DNA of 64,000 bases, from positions 62,001-126,000 of the forward strand of contig VOPR01000033.1 in the NCBI GenBank assembly GCA_009594995.1, given 5' to 3'. Both the position numbers and the translations under genes were made by a program. Source of the stretch: Nitrospira sp. GTDB taxonomy: Bacteria > Nitrospirota > Nitrospiria > Nitrospirales > Nitrospiraceae. Numbering within the stretch: position 1 is the stretch's first letter; each line of letters begins with the position of its first letter. Of the stretch, positions 1 through 9,282 are shown in pieces. The notes below the pieces were generated by a model. That model made no database searches and had not been told where the DNA came from. It worked only from the letters and a program-made list of their open reading frames with translations.

Positions 1-557
1 CTCGGCGTTTTTCGGATCTCCTCCACACGCTTACGAAGTTGGATGACGTCGAGCGGTAGAGTCGCGGTCAACACCCGCTCGGGAACGGCTCCGTAGTGAA
101 GGAATGTTTCACGTGCGGCGCAGGACGATGCGATAGATCCATTGGATAAGCTGATGAGCAGCCGTCTGATGATTCTTCTCACGAATGAAGCGTTCGAAGG
201 CTCTTGAAGGGTTAACTCACCCCAACCGATAAACGCTTTATGAAACATCTTGCAGTACAAAAAAGCGGAAATATTGGCCGGGGCGAAGCCGCCGCTCAGT
301 ACAACGTCCGGTTGTAGCCTTCGCAAAGTACGAATGACTGTGTAATTCCAGTGGCGGGATATCTCGGAGCCTTTAGGTCTGATTTGGACGGCGGGGAGAA
401 CCTGGACTTTGAAAGGAGGCGGCCGCAGTTCCCACTGGCGGTTCTCCTCACGTTCCGCCATTAGAAGAACCGTGAAGTCGTCGACCTGCTCAGCCATCGC
501 CTGAAATAGTGGTATTCGGTACGGTGTGAGAATGTTTGTGAGGACTGTCAGTTTCAT
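1..557 (-). CDS. Glycosyltransferase, GT4-like, N-terminal part (cut by window edge)
   Basis: An open frame runs from the ATG at 557 to the window edge without a stop, giving about 185 residues that begin MKLTVLTNILTPYR. This opening, a beta strand followed by TPYR, is typical of the N-terminal Rossmann domain of GT4 glycosyltransferases. The DVVLSGGFAPANIS stretch and a later helix fit the same fold. The family role is sugar transfer from a nucleotide sugar to a growing glycan at the cytoplasmic membrane face. The C-terminal nucleotide-binding half lies outside the window. The gene starts 22 bases after the flippase gene stops on the same strand, so the two are probably cotranscribed in a polysaccharide cluster. 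Acceptor and donor cannot be told. Confidence 0.75.
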   Translation of the reverse strand, partial: MKLTVLTNILTPYRIPLFQAMAEQVDDFTVLLMAEREENRQWELRPPPFKVQVLPAVQIRPKGSEISRHWNYTVIRTLRRLQPDVVLSGGFAPANISAFLYCKMFHKAFIGWGELTLQEPSNASFVRRIIRRLLISLSNGSIASSCAARETFLHYGAVPERVLTATLPLDVIQLRKRVEEIRKTP

Positions 558-579
558 AAATGTGTCTTTTGTATCAGCA

Positions 580-2106
580 TTAGCCACGTGTCGCAACATG
601 CAGCTTTGCTTTTTGTACTATCGCCTCCAACGCCTGACGATCCTGAGCATCGATTTTTAACATGATCAGCAGAACAACGTAGAGCAGCCCCATCCCGCAC
701 CCAAGGGCAGGCAACAGAAGGGGCGGAACAATTGGCTTCACCGAGAATGCGAACAGCGCGGTGACCACTCCGGCAACAAGTGGTTTTGACAGTTTCTGCG
801 TAAACGGTTGTATGCGATGTATCCGCCAGACCTGCAGAATGCGAATACCGACACCGAGTACCTGAGTGGTGGCGGCTCCGATCGCAGCACCTAGGACACC
901 CCAGTGCGGAATCATCACTGCGAACACACCTAAGGAAACGATACCGACTCCGATCGTATTCCACATCACGAGTCGAGAGTGTCCTCCCATGAGCAAGAGA
1001 TTGTTCGGTGATCCGCCGGCACTGCTCAGAAGCTGTCCGGCGGCTAAGATCGTCAACAGCGCTCCCCCTACCCTAAACTCCTGCCCGAACAGGGATAACG
1101 CTTCCTCGTTGAATACCGCCAGAAACACGAAAAGCGGCACGGTGAACATGAAGACCAGTTTTGAGGCTGTTTGATACATATGTTCCAACCCGCTTTTGTC
1201 GTGGGCTGCATGCAACTGACCAAAAAACGGCGTCAGTGAGGTTTCCAGCGCACCTAAAATTAAGGTCAAGGCTGCGGCCGTTTGGAATGCAGCTTGATAA
1301 ATGCCGATCTCATGCATGCTGGCCCAGGATCCCAGAATAAACATATCGGCCCGTGGAGTAATTACTCCGACAAGCGTTGCTGTGCCCAGCGGGAGGCAGT
1401 AGGACAGCAGCTTTCGAACATCAGTTTCCCGCCAGAGATCCACATCCTGTGCTCCTGTCGAGGGGAGAGCGCTTACTAACCGTATCGTTACGACAAGACT
1501 AGTGAGGAGTGTGATGAGTATCCCCCAAAGCACACCGGTCAGTCCCCATCCCGCCCATATGGCCAGACCGGCGAATGCAAATTTTGACACGGGTTCCCAC
1601 AGATATCGCACTATGATAAGCGGGCGAACGGTCTGGTGAGCTTGGAGGCAAGATAGAAATATGCCAGTAACGGCATACAGTGGAATCCCCGCCGCGAAAT
1701 AAATAAGAAGGGTTGTCAGTTCAGGTTTTCGATAGAGCGACTCGCTGATTGTCGCGGCAAATCCAACGAGACAGAGTGCACTCAATAGGCTGGTCAGAAG
1801 GGTGATTCCGCTAGCGTATGCAATCGTTCGGAAAATGGCAGGCTGGTCTTGTCGGACTCGATACTCTGAAATAAACTTGATTGCTCCCGCATCCAGCCCC
1901 AATGGAACGATCAATGTCAAAGTGCTGAAAAAGGTAAGGCCCAAGGCATACAGCCCAAATTGCATAGCACCGAGCGATCGCGCCATAAAAACGCCGAGTA
2001 AGTAGTTCAGTCCGTTTCCAAAAATCGAGGCGAGAAGCACAGCCGACCCAGCAACAACGAGGCGTTCGGTATGGCGATTGTGCGGCGGTGATAAGGCAGA
2101 GCTCAT
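580..2106 (-). CDS. Wzx-type polysaccharide flippase (PST/MOP superfamily)
   Basis: The 508-residue protein has about a dozen to fourteen hydrophobic segments. It begins with a helix containing GSAVLLASIFGNGLNYLLG, followed by a second helix whose GAMQFGLYALG motif is characteristic of RfbX/Wzx-type lipid-linked oligosaccharide flippases. Length is close to the family's usual 450-500 residues. Family role: moves undecaprenyl-diphosphate-linked repeat units across the inner membrane. It sits between a glycosyltransferase and a Wzy/WaaL-type protein, the classic setting for Wzx/Wzy-dependent synthesis. The start at 2106 is the first in-frame ATG; I see no strong ribosome binding site in front of it. 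Substrate is unknown. Confidence 0.85.
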   Translation of the reverse strand: MSSALSPPHNRHTERLVVAGSAVLLASIFGNGLNYLLGVFMARSLGAMQFGLYALGLTFFSTLTLIVPLGLDAGAIKFISEYRVRQDQPAIFRTIAYASGITLLTSLLSALCLVGFAATISESLYRKPELTTLLIYFAAGIPLYAVTGIFLSCLQAHQTVRPLIIVRYLWEPVSKFAFAGLAIWAGWGLTGVLWGILITLLTSLVVTIRLVSALPSTGAQDVDLWRETDVRKLLSYCLPLGTATLVGVITPRADMFILGSWASMHEIGIYQAAFQTAAALTLILGALETSLTPFFGQLHAAHDKSGLEHMYQTASKLVFMFTVPLFVFLAVFNEEALSLFGQEFRVGGALLTILAAGQLLSSAGGSPNNLLLMGGHSRLVMWNTIGVGIVSLGVFAVMIPHWGVLGAAIGAATTQVLGVGIRILQVWRIHRIQPFTQKLSKPLVAGVVTALFAFSVKPIVPPLLLPALGCGMGLLYVVLLIMLKIDAQDRQALEAIVQKAKLHVATRG

Positions 2107-2382
2107 TTTAGGAAGCCATTGCGCGGTATGGTGGTGGACTTTCCAAGCGCCCCTGCCGAACGTTGCAGGTTTAACATGGGGCGAAATGTTCCAATATACT
2201 GTGCCGCTGGCCGGAATCCTCGGCGGCTCATTCCTGTATCGGCTCTGTCAAGAATTCGGGTTCTTGCACGACAGGCCGAGATGGATTTCTGCTGAGCGGC
2301 CGCAAGTCTCCGGGCGTCAGCGGACTGATGCGATCTGCACGTCGACCAGTGGCCGGTACCAATCCCCTATCACATGATGGCA
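2107..2382. other. Intergenic stretch between flippase and polymerase genes
   Basis: A 276-base spacer. A 99-codon plus-strand frame crosses it but has no ribosome binding site and overlaps the flippase gene. The minus strand contains TTGACA near 2241-2246 but no convincing -10 at the right distance. I see no gene, RNA or clear terminator here. Confidence 0.3.
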
Positions 2383-3681
2383 TCAAGTGGTTGGGTAGGA
2401 AAGTATTGGGTACCGGCTCGGTTTTACCGGCTCTGCCGGTACCTTTTTCGAAACGGGAGGCGCCAAATCAGGAGCCAAAGACGGACGTAAACCCAGCGCC
2501 AGAATCGCGGCATACCAATAGTAGGTGGCATGAAACGTCGCAGGTGTATAGACGAGGGTTTCCCCGATATTGGCGATCGACAAAAATATGAGGGAGTAGA
2601 GAGCACTAGCATGGACTTTAGCCGTATCGTGCCACACCATTCGCCATGCCGCCATACTTATGAGGGCCACATAAACCAACGCGCCTAACCCACCTGAATC
2701 GAGCAAAGCTTGGATGTACCCATTGTGTAACGAAAAGGTTTCGTTCCTAAGCAAACCGACGTTTTCACCCGAGCTATCCTGCTTACGGCCATGCTGGCTG
2801 TACAGAAATGCATGATGGCCCTCCGTATAGCCATACCCAAGCAAGGGGCGATCCCAAAACCGTGTCAAGGCGAGTGCCCACACTGTGGTGCGCCCTGACA
2901 AATTCTCAAGAGAATCTGAACGCATTGCCTTCGATTGGTTCAAGGTTGAGGTATTCACATTCAGAAAAACAACCAGAAGTAGCGTAGCGAGCAGTCCCCC
3001 AATTCCTGCAGTGAGGAGAAGCCCTTTGCGTCTGACATAAAGAAACAAGGTCGCTGCCAGAGCGACGAATGATCCTATCCAGAAGCTGCGCGATAACGTC
3101 AGGTACATACAAAGGACCGCAGAGCCGGCACCAGCCGCACGAACGATCCAATGAACCTGTGTAAATACGCAGAGTCCCAGCAGTATGCCCGAGGCTGCGG
3201 CAATGCCTCCTGGCTTGCCGAACAAACCCTTAAAGCGGTGTGTGTTGTCCCATGCCAAACTTTCAACCGATTGATCGTAAGACAATGTCGGTGCGATTTT
3301 GTAGAGCAGCAAGCTTCCGACGCAGATGGGCAGGAGCGCATAGGTGGCGATTCTGGCCGCAATCGTTTGCATGGTCGGCTTTTCCTGGGCCTGTTCGCAA
3401 AAGCCCACAAAGAATAGCGTGACGGCGGTCAGGGAGAGAACTTGCAGCAGGACACGCCACGGGTCTGCGGAGACAAACGCTGTTCCGGACAAGATTCCAC
3501 AATAAGCCAGGATTAGCCAATACCGTTGGAGAGTTGCCACGCTTCCACGCGTGAACAGCCACCACACTCCCATAGCCAGACACATTCCCTGCGACAAGCT
3601 GCGCAATACATATACGTCGCCAATCGGCACCGTATCTTTGATCAGGAGGGCAAGTATCAAAAAACCGAAGGCCCACAACAT
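2383..3681 (-). CDS. O-antigen polymerase/ligase-like membrane protein (Wzy/WaaL family)
   Basis: This 432-residue polytopic membrane protein has about ten hydrophobic helices. The large periplasmic loop (about residues 215-330) carries SLENLSGRTTVWALAL followed by RPLLGYGYTEGHH, then an LHNGYIQALLDSGGLGALVY segment. The GR..W and H-N-xx-L motifs are the signature of the O-antigen ligase/polymerase (Wzy_C) family. Such proteins either polymerise lipid-linked repeat units or transfer finished glycan to an acceptor; sequence alone does not separate the two. The ATG at 3681 has GGAG about 11 bases upstream, and a TAA lies in frame a short distance further upstream, so this start is well supported. 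It is followed by the flippase gene on the same strand. Confidence 0.82.
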   Translation of the reverse strand: MLWAFGFLILALLIKDTVPIGDVYVLRSLSQGMCLAMGVWWLFTRGSVATLQRYWLILAYCGILSGTAFVSADPWRVLLQVLSLTAVTLFFVGFCEQAQEKPTMQTIAARIATYALLPICVGSLLLYKIAPTLSYDQSVESLAWDNTHRFKGLFGKPGGIAAASGILLGLCVFTQVHWIVRAAGAGSAVLCMYLTLSRSFWIGSFVALAATLFLYVRRKGLLLTAGIGGLLATLLLVVFLNVNTSTLNQSKAMRSDSLENLSGRTTVWALALTRFWDRPLLGYGYTEGHHAFLYSQHGRKQDSSGENVGLLRNETFSLHNGYIQALLDSGGLGALVYVALISMAAWRMVWHDTAKVHASALYSLIFLSIANIGETLVYTPATFHATYYWYAAILALGLRPSLAPDLAPPVSKKVPAEPVKPSRYPILSYPTT

Positions 3682-3801
3682 CAGCTGGCTCCGGGCGAAT
3701 GTGATGACAATGCGGACTAGATGGCACTCGCATTATACGTGATACCACTGTTACGGAAGAATCAAATTTCACCTGCCGGCAATCAGCCGTGAAATTTGTT
3801 T

Positions 3802-4965
3802 CTATTGCACGAACAGCCCTGTCGGTGATGCAGGCTCGCGAGAGAATGCGCGTGACCATCTAGGGCGGGCAGGAAGGTGAAACGGACCGCTGCTGAGTGC
3901 CGTGATTTGGTCTTCGTTCAAGAGGTTATAGAGATAGAGCCCGACACCGTTTCCCTGAGCAATCTGGCGGCCATGAGTAACGTGAGATGCCACTCGAGCG
4001 CCAGCACTGGAAATGGGCGTGCGCTGCGGCCCGATGACGTCGTAATTGCCGCACAGAACGGCATAGGCCTCCGGACGTTTCATCGTTTTTTGCACGGCGC
4101 GTATCTCATCCCAGTTCGGTTCAGCGGGATAGCGCATGTCGTAAATGACGTCGATCAATCCCTCGTCCGACCATTTGACGCTCTTCTGACCCTGAATATA
4201 TAAGTTCGGATGACCGGGATGCCCACACATGCTGACCAACATGTGCGGCTGATGTTTCCGCACATGACCGGATACCCGTCGGACAATATCTCCCACCGAG
4301 CGCTCGTTCCAATCTGCGATAGCTTCGCGCGCCTCGGTCGACACGCCATAACTGAGTCTGTCGACCATTAAATTGCGATCGGTCAGGCTTCGATACTCCT
4401 GCACGCAGCTTGGACTCTGGCAGATAGTGATGCTGCGGATATAGTCCAGATTGACCCCATGGACGGGATATCTTGAAATACACTCGAGTATGAGATCTGT
4501 AATGAATGTGCGGAAGTCGGCGCGATGAACGTCAAAGCCCTCATCCGGCGTCCCTGGTCCATAAAACTGTGGGAAAAAGTTTCGCTGACGTTGCATCACA
4601 CTAAACCAGGGGTGAATCTCGATCTGATATTGTGCGGCGATTTCGACCAGTTTACCGAACGGATCGAAGCTGGAATTCCAGCGGGCTAATTCCTCCAATT
4701 TATAACTGTCCCATGGGGCCAAATTGGACGGCCAACTGGTTCCCCGACCATGCCAGACGCAAGGCATCAACACGTTAAAACCCGCCTGTTTGATGCGCTG
4801 ACAGAGACTGTGGGCGGAATGCTCCGTAATCCAGCTCAGACTTTCATCAAAAATGGCGCGACTCTCGAACAATTCCTGGCCGTAACTCAGGCGCGGAGGG
4901 ATAGAACACAGAGTGCTTGCAGCTACGGCAGCAGAAAGCTGAAGGAACCGACGCCGTGATATCAT
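3802..4965 (-). CDS. Tat-exported glycoside-hydrolase-like protein (GHL10/DUF187-type TIM barrel)
   Basis: The 387-residue protein begins MISRRRFLQLSAAVAAS, an RRxFLQL twin-arginine signal, and then has a short hydrophobic segment ending near residue 29. The mature part contains QAGFNVLMPCVWHGRG and later IHPWFSV, HGVNLDYIR and IYDMRYP. These strand-end motifs match the putative glycoside hydrolases of the GHL10 (DUF187-like) barrel family. An Asp in NLDYIR would be a candidate catalytic residue by analogy. Its place between a glycosyltransferase and the Wzy/WaaL-like gene suggests trimming or processing of the exported polysaccharide. The start has a good GGAGG about 9 bases upstream. Activity and substrate are inference. 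Confidence 0.7.
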   Translation of the reverse strand: MISRRRFLQLSAAVAASTLCSIPPRLSYGQELFESRAIFDESLSWITEHSAHSLCQRIKQAGFNVLMPCVWHGRGTSWPSNLAPWDSYKLEELARWNSSFDPFGKLVEIAAQYQIEIHPWFSVMQRQRNFFPQFYGPGTPDEGFDVHRADFRTFITDLILECISRYPVHGVNLDYIRSITICQSPSCVQEYRSLTDRNLMVDRLSYGVSTEAREAIADWNERSVGDIVRRVSGHVRKHQPHMLVSMCGHPGHPNLYIQGQKSVKWSDEGLIDVIYDMRYPAEPNWDEIRAVQKTMKRPEAYAVLCGNYDVIGPQRTPISSAGARVASHVTHGRQIAQGNGVGLYLYNLLNEDQITALSSGPFHLPARPRWSRAFSREPASPTGLFVQ

Positions 4966-4978
4966 GAATGCCCTCCTC

Positions 4979-6190
4979 TCAAGCAGCAGTATCTGAAGAA
5001 TGTAATGACGTTCGTTTGAAGCGCCGTCGGTCGATCACAGCCGGCCCCGAAGGGTTGGAAATTTGATAGATACCTTGCATGAACCGGCTGGCGGAGGCGC
5101 GCAGGGTAAGTTGTCGCGCGGTTTTGTCCGCCTGGTTTTGCATAGAGCGATAGTCTCCCGACGAGGTCAGGACTCGAATGATTTCGGATGCATAGGACTC
5201 AGGATCGGGGGTTGTCATACAGCCGTTATGTTTCGACAGATATTCGATTTCCGGCCCGTGAGCATGCTGTTCGGTGGTAACGAGGGGCAGACTGAACGCA
5301 AAGCCATGGACGATCGCTAAACCGACGAGTCCTGGGATGACCAGCAGCTGGGCCAGTTTGAAATAAGTGCTCGATTCGAGCGTATCTGTAATCTCTCCGA
5401 GAAAATGCACGTCGTGCAACCGTAATGTTCGGCAGAGGGCTTCCAATCGCGAACGTTCTGCCCCATCACCGAGGATCAACAGCGCGGTGTCAGGGCAGGT
5501 GCGCTGAATATGCGCCAAAGCCTGAAGCAGAAAATCGACCTTCTTTTCGGCATACAATCGTCCAGAAAACAGCAAAATCTTTTTGTTTTTCAGGCCCAGT
5601 CGCAACCTAGCCCCGGCAAGGTGGCTTTCGGTAACCTGACGACTGTTCTCCCACAACCCCTCAACATCGATTGTATTCATAAAAGGAAATACTTGGTTGG
5701 ACGACATTCCTTGCTCCAGCCAATAGTTCGTTCCCCCTTGCGTGTAGGTGATCATGCCGTTTGCACGGATGCCTAGAAAATCCTTTAAGGCATTGATCGT
5801 CCATCGGTAGATCGGATGTTGCGTGGACGCCTGATAGTTATAGCCATGGCCCCACCAGATCCAGCTGGAGCAGAGCTGCCGGCGTTGTATCCAGAGGTAT
5901 GGAATTGACAAGCAGTGGAGTTCATGTGGGGCCACGATCACATCTGAACCTGCGACGGCTTGCTTCAACCCTGCCAGCCAACCAGGGCTTTGCTTGCTGA
6001 ACCCCACGTGGCGCATCGGCAGGGCACAGTGTGAAAAGGGCATCCTTTTCTGAATATGGTCGCTGCTTGAAAATACGGTAAGCTGGTAGCCGAATCGGCG
6101 AGCCTCGGCTTCCAGTGCCGAGAATAATTCGACGCGATAATGCGGAATATGGCGTTGTATGATGGCGATCGACTTCACGTTTGTACGCAC
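4979..6190 (-). CDS. Glycosyltransferase family 4 protein
   Basis: The 403-residue protein has the two-domain GT-B layout. The N-terminal half begins SIAIIQRHIPHYRVELFSAL. The C-terminal half opens with LLFSGRLYAEKKVDFLLQAL and continues with ILGDGAERSRLEAL, then a VIPGLVGLAIVHGFAFSLP region where GT4 enzymes have the E-x7-E nucleotide-sugar contact; here the first acidic position reads GLVGLAIVHG, so it is atypical. It resembles in outline the truncated protein at the window's left edge. The called start is a GTG at 6190, with another GTG four codons in; neither has a clear ribosome binding site. It stops 13 bases before the hydrolase-like gene and probably belongs to the same transcript. 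Donor and acceptor are unknown. Confidence 0.8.
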   Translation of the reverse strand: MRTNVKSIAIIQRHIPHYRVELFSALEAEARRFGYQLTVFSSSDHIQKRMPFSHCALPMRHVGFSKQSPGWLAGLKQAVAGSDVIVAPHELHCLSIPYLWIQRRQLCSSWIWWGHGYNYQASTQHPIYRWTINALKDFLGIRANGMITYTQGGTNYWLEQGMSSNQVFPFMNTIDVEGLWENSRQVTESHLAGARLRLGLKNKKILLFSGRLYAEKKVDFLLQALAHIQRTCPDTALLILGDGAERSRLEALCRTLRLHDVHFLGEITDTLESSTYFKLAQLLVIPGLVGLAIVHGFAFSLPLVTTEQHAHGPEIEYLSKHNGCMTTPDPESYASEIIRVLTSSGDYRSMQNQADKTARQLTLRASASRFMQGIYQISNPSGPAVIDRRRFKRTSLHSSDTAA

Positions 6191-6679
6191 TGGGTTGTGG
6201 TTGTTCGATTAATCACTCGGCGAAGTTTACGGCGGTCCCTCCGGCGGAAGTATCGGGTTAAACGATGCAACTGGCGAGCCTGAGTACCCAGTGGTTGCTC
6301 CCTTCCTAAAGCTCATACGAAATCACCAGTTAGCCTGGTTTTTATGTAACAGTTTAAAATGATTCCGCTCAAACGATAAGCAAATTGAACACTATTGTCC
6401 AGGAAAAGACCGACTTTTATATACGTATAAAAGTCCGACGCGCCGAGTGCTCGTCAGTGATTCGTTTTGCGACACATTCAATGCCGGTCGACGCCCAAAA
6501 TATTGTGCGTAGGATTTCGAGCGAACGCGTGTATCTCCACGCGTTCAGCACATGAATGTACAAATTGTGTGATGTGAACCGCGGCAGCCACTCGGCAGGG
6601 TGATTTGAAAACTAACGCCGGCTTCGTGCGCAACCGCGAGAATGAATCGAGGCCCGCTGCTCATGATGTGTTGTCTGGA
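6191..6679. other. 489-base gene-free stretch, AT-rich
   Basis: No believable gene on either strand. The middle (about 6340-6480) is visibly AT-richer than the rest of the window and contains a perfect inverted repeat, listed separately. It probably holds the promoter of the polysaccharide genes to its left, but I cannot name a specific -35/-10 pair. Confidence 0.4.
6412..6435. repeat. Perfect 10-bp inverted repeat, 4-base loop
   Basis: GACTTTTATA (6412-6421) and TATAAAAGTC (6426-6435) are exact reverse complements around TACG. It could be an operator or a weak terminator of the epimerase transcript coming from the right; no T-run follows on either strand, which argues against a standard Rho-independent terminator. 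Confidence 0.5.
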
Positions 6680-7780
6680 TTATGCGCGCATCAACAGTGT
6701 CTCCAGATGCTCCACAATACGTTCCGCCGTCTTACCGTCCCATTTTGGTGGTATCGAACCCTTCTTCCACTGCCCGGCCATCAATCGTTTCAAGGCTTGA
6801 GGCAACTTGGTCGGATCGGTTCCGATGAGTTCGTTGGTGCCGATTGTGACTGTCTCGGGTCGTTCGGTATTGTCGCGCAAGGTTAAGCACGGCACCCCGA
6901 GCACGGTGGTTTCTTCGGTGATGCCGCCGGAATCCGTAATCACGCCACGGGCATGCTTGACCAGATAATTGAACTCCAAGTAGCCCAAGGGATCGACATA
7001 GTGCAGTGAGGGGAGCGTCTGGCCGGCTTCACGGAGATTTTTGGCGGTGCGCGGATGAACAGGAAATACCACCGGCAGGCCATGCGTGTGGTCTGCAATC
7101 GCCCTCAACAGTCCAAGCAGTTGCTGTTCACCGTCCACGTTTGCAGGGCGATGCAGAGTGACGACAAAATACTGGCCCGGCTGCAATACCAGCGCGGTCC
7201 AGCAGGCCGGCGGCCGCAGCCGCGGCACCTGTTTGAGCAGCGTATCAATCATGGTGTTGCCGACGAAAAAAATGCGCTCGTCCGTGACGCCGAGGCGACG
7301 CAGATTGTCATTGGCTGTTTCACTCGTCGTGAAAAACCAATTCGTGATGGAGTCGGTGACCACGCGGTTGATTTCCTCAGGCATGGTCCAGTCGTTGGAG
7401 CGGATGCCGCCTTCCACATGTGCCACGGGAATACCCATCTTGCGGGCCACAATGGAGCAGGCCATGGTCGATGTCACGTCGCCGACAACCAGGCAGAGGG
7501 CGCTTTTCTCTTTGGCCAGGACCTTCTCATAGTTGACCATAATGGCAGCGGTCTGTTCGGCCTGTGTCCCCGAGCCCACTTCTAGGTTGATATCGGGATC
7601 AGGTATTCCGAGCTCCTCGAAAAAGCTGCCTGACATGGCGCGGTCGTAGTGCTGCCCCGTGTGGATGAGACGGAACCGAAGCGCGCTTCCGCGTAACCGT
7701 GCGGCATTCAGCGCGTCGATGATCGGCGCGATTTTCATGAAGTTGGGCCTGGCTCCGGCGATGAGATCAATGCGTTTCAT
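6680..7780 (-). CDS. wecB: UDP-N-acetylglucosamine 2-epimerase, non-hydrolysing (WecB type)
   Basis: Interconverts UDP-GlcNAc and UDP-ManNAc, feeding ManNAc or ManNAcA into surface polysaccharide. The 366-residue protein starts MKRIDLIAGARPNFMKI, the family's standard opening, and has TGQHYDRAMSGSFFEELG near residue 43, then HVEGGIRS, FPVHPRTAKNL and TDSGGITEETTVLGVPCL, with LRDNTERPETV after it. These carry the substrate-binding and catalytic Asp/Glu/His residues of the non-hydrolysing family. The frame is open to an ATG at 7831, but residues 1-17 of that version match nothing in the family, so I take the ATG at 7780. The ribosome binding site is weak for both. The gene stands alone, more than 480 bases from the glycosyltransferase cluster that probably uses its product. 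Confidence 0.92.
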   Translation of the reverse strand: MKRIDLIAGARPNFMKIAPIIDALNAARLRGSALRFRLIHTGQHYDRAMSGSFFEELGIPDPDINLEVGSGTQAEQTAAIMVNYEKVLAKEKSALCLVVGDVTSTMACSIVARKMGIPVAHVEGGIRSNDWTMPEEINRVVTDSITNWFFTTSETANDNLRRLGVTDERIFFVGNTMIDTLLKQVPRLRPPACWTALVLQPGQYFVVTLHRPANVDGEQQLLGLLRAIADHTHGLPVVFPVHPRTAKNLREAGQTLPSLHYVDPLGYLEFNYLVKHARGVITDSGGITEETTVLGVPCLTLRDNTERPETVTIGTNELIGTDPTKLPQALKRLMAGQWKKGSIPPKWDGKTAERIVEHLETLLMRA

Positions 7781-8039
7781 GCGTGTGGTTCCATGGAGGG
7801 TAAGACAATGCGGATGGTCGATCCTGTTCATTACATAGCGAACCTGGTGTCATCCGTCAACAAAAACGACGTTGACGGCGATCATGGATAATCCCGCGGA
7901 GCGGACTGCCAACTGCTGAGTTATATTCAGGTGACGATGTGTTGCAACTGCGCCCTGAAAGAAGGGAGACGGTTCATTGGATGACGGTGGAGGGATTTGT
8001 GAACGAACGGTTGCCGGCCCATGTCCGGAATCGAACGTC

Positions 8040-8279
8040 CTACTCTTTTTCCACCAGCCGCCATCCCTGCTTTTGGACACAGCGTTCAGTGGCCTGAATA
8101 ATGAGGAGTTGAATCCCCTGCTGGAGCTTCGGATCACGCATGCTGTCGGCCTGACATTTGTTGTAGTCCAGCGTGAACTGATCTTTGGGCCTTGTAGGAT
8201 GGACCCATTCGGCGCCACTGCAGCCGGCCGTGAAGGAGAGCAGAATGAGGGAGGAGATCAGGCGCGTAACAGGGGGCAT
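8040..8279 (-). CDS. Small lipoprotein of unknown function
   Basis: The 79-residue protein starts MPPVTRLISSLILLSFTAGC, a signal peptide ending in a lipobox (FTAGC), so Cys20 should be lipidated. The mature part is short, with DYNKCQAD and a C-terminal ERCVQKQGWRLVEKE that holds two further cysteines spaced to form a disulphide. I do not recognise a family. I choose the ATG at 8279 because GAGG lies six bases in front of it; the frame is open to 8357 but the longer form puts a non-signal-like stretch ahead of the lipobox. It follows the REC-HATPase gene on the same strand with about 100 bases between, and may be separate from that operon. Confidence 0.6.
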   Translation of the reverse strand: MPPVTRLISSLILLSFTAGCSGAEWVHPTRPKDQFTLDYNKCQADSMRDPKLQQGIQLLIIQATERCVQKQGWRLVEKE

Positions 8280-8382
8280 AGTGTGCCTCATAAATGAATC
8301 GGTAAAGGCAGGGACGTTGGCGGAGGGAAGATAAACCGCAAGGAGGAGGTCAGTCAAGCCGCATTGACCAGGCGGCGACGTT

Positions 8383-9282
8383 CTATGGCAATGGCACAGA
8401 AAACGTCACTTCCGTGCCGCGCTCGTTGTACGCCAGGTCAGGAAAGAAGGCCTTCGCGAGGAAAACACCGCGACCATTGGCATCACGACTGTCGCACGGG
8501 TGCTCGGCTTTGGTGAGAAAGCGACTCCAGGAAAATCCTTTCCCTTCATCCATAATGGCATAACGAAGGCGACCGCGAATTTTATCGTGCGAGGCTTGAA
8601 CTACGACACGACGTTTGGCAAAGCGTGGATGACGGCGGCGCTCCGCAATCAGCGTATCGAATCGGTCGCTGGTTAACGCTTCATGTTTTTCGTCGTACAA
8701 AATTTCAAGGCTCCCATGTTCCACCGCGTTGACAATCAGCTCGATCAACGTCGTGCGAAGATGCAGGCGCTGTGTTTCGGGAAGCATCATGGCGGTATGT
8801 TCGATCAGCCAGGCCACACAGCTTTCGACCTGCTCGGGATCAGTTCCCAGAACCAAGCGATAGTCCAGTTGTTCGATACCTTGGACCTGCTCCAGGCTAT
8901 GAGGAATTCGTTGGAGCGCACGATCCAATGCGATCTCAAGCTCCTTGGCCGCCAAGGGTTTCTGTAGAAAATCACCGGCACCGACACGGACTGCTTCGAG
9001 CACACTGTGCGCATCGTCCGCGTCCGCCGTCGCAATGATGACGGTTTGTGAGGAGCGCTTACGAATTTCACGGATCAACGAAAGCCCTCCCCTGCCTGGG
9101 AGAAAGAGATCGGTTACCAGCACATCCGGCAGAGCCATGTCGACCATGGCCAATGCAACTTCAGGATCGGGCGCGGTGATCACGGAGAGTCCTTTGAGTT
9201 TCGCCTGTTCCAGCACCGTGGCTAACGTGCCGGCACAGGCATCCACGACTAGCAGCGTGTGCGCGGTCACTTGACCAGTCAT
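8383..9282 (-). CDS. Response regulator with C-terminal HATPase (RsbW-like) domain
   Basis: The 299-residue protein has a receiver domain at about residues 8-125, with phospho-acceptor Asp58 in VLVTDLFLPGRGG and Lys in FLQKPLAAKE. A C-terminal GHKL ATPase domain follows at about 170-299, with the N box in LIELIVNAVEHGS, the G1 box in DEGKGFSW and the G2 box in NGRGVFLAKAF. The ATPase part resembles anti-sigma/serine kinases of the RsbW class rather than a histidine kinase, because no HisKA precedes it. It probably phosphorylates a STAS protein when its receiver is in the right state. It overlaps the Hpt gene by 4 bases, so the two are translationally coupled. Likely partners are the two STAS proteins 1.6-3 kb upstream in the same run. 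Confidence 0.82.
   Translation of the reverse strand: MTGQVTAHTLLVVDACAGTLATVLEQAKLKGLSVITAPDPEVALAMVDMALPDVLVTDLFLPGRGGLSLIREIRKRSSQTVIIATADADDAHSVLEAVRVGAGDFLQKPLAAKELEIALDRALQRIPHSLEQVQGIEQLDYRLVLGTDPEQVESCVAWLIEHTAMMLPETQRLHLRTTLIELIVNAVEHGSLEILYDEKHEALTSDRFDTLIAERRRHPRFAKRRVVVQASHDKIRGRLRYAIMDEGKGFSWSRFLTKAEHPCDSRDANGRGVFLAKAFFPDLAYNERGTEVTFSVPLP

Noticed and set aside
2078..2377. 99-codon plus-strand frame between flippase and polymerase genes
   Set aside because: Overlaps the flippase gene, has no ribosome binding site and no family-like sequence.
3263..3859. 198-codon frame over the start of the polymerase gene
   Set aside because: Out of frame with a clear membrane protein; Cys/Arg-rich composition typical of a shadow frame.
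8027..8040. GGAATCGAAC-like piece resembling a tRNA T-loop (minus strand TTCGATTCC)
   Set aside because: Flanking bases do not form a T-stem, acceptor stem or anticodon arm.
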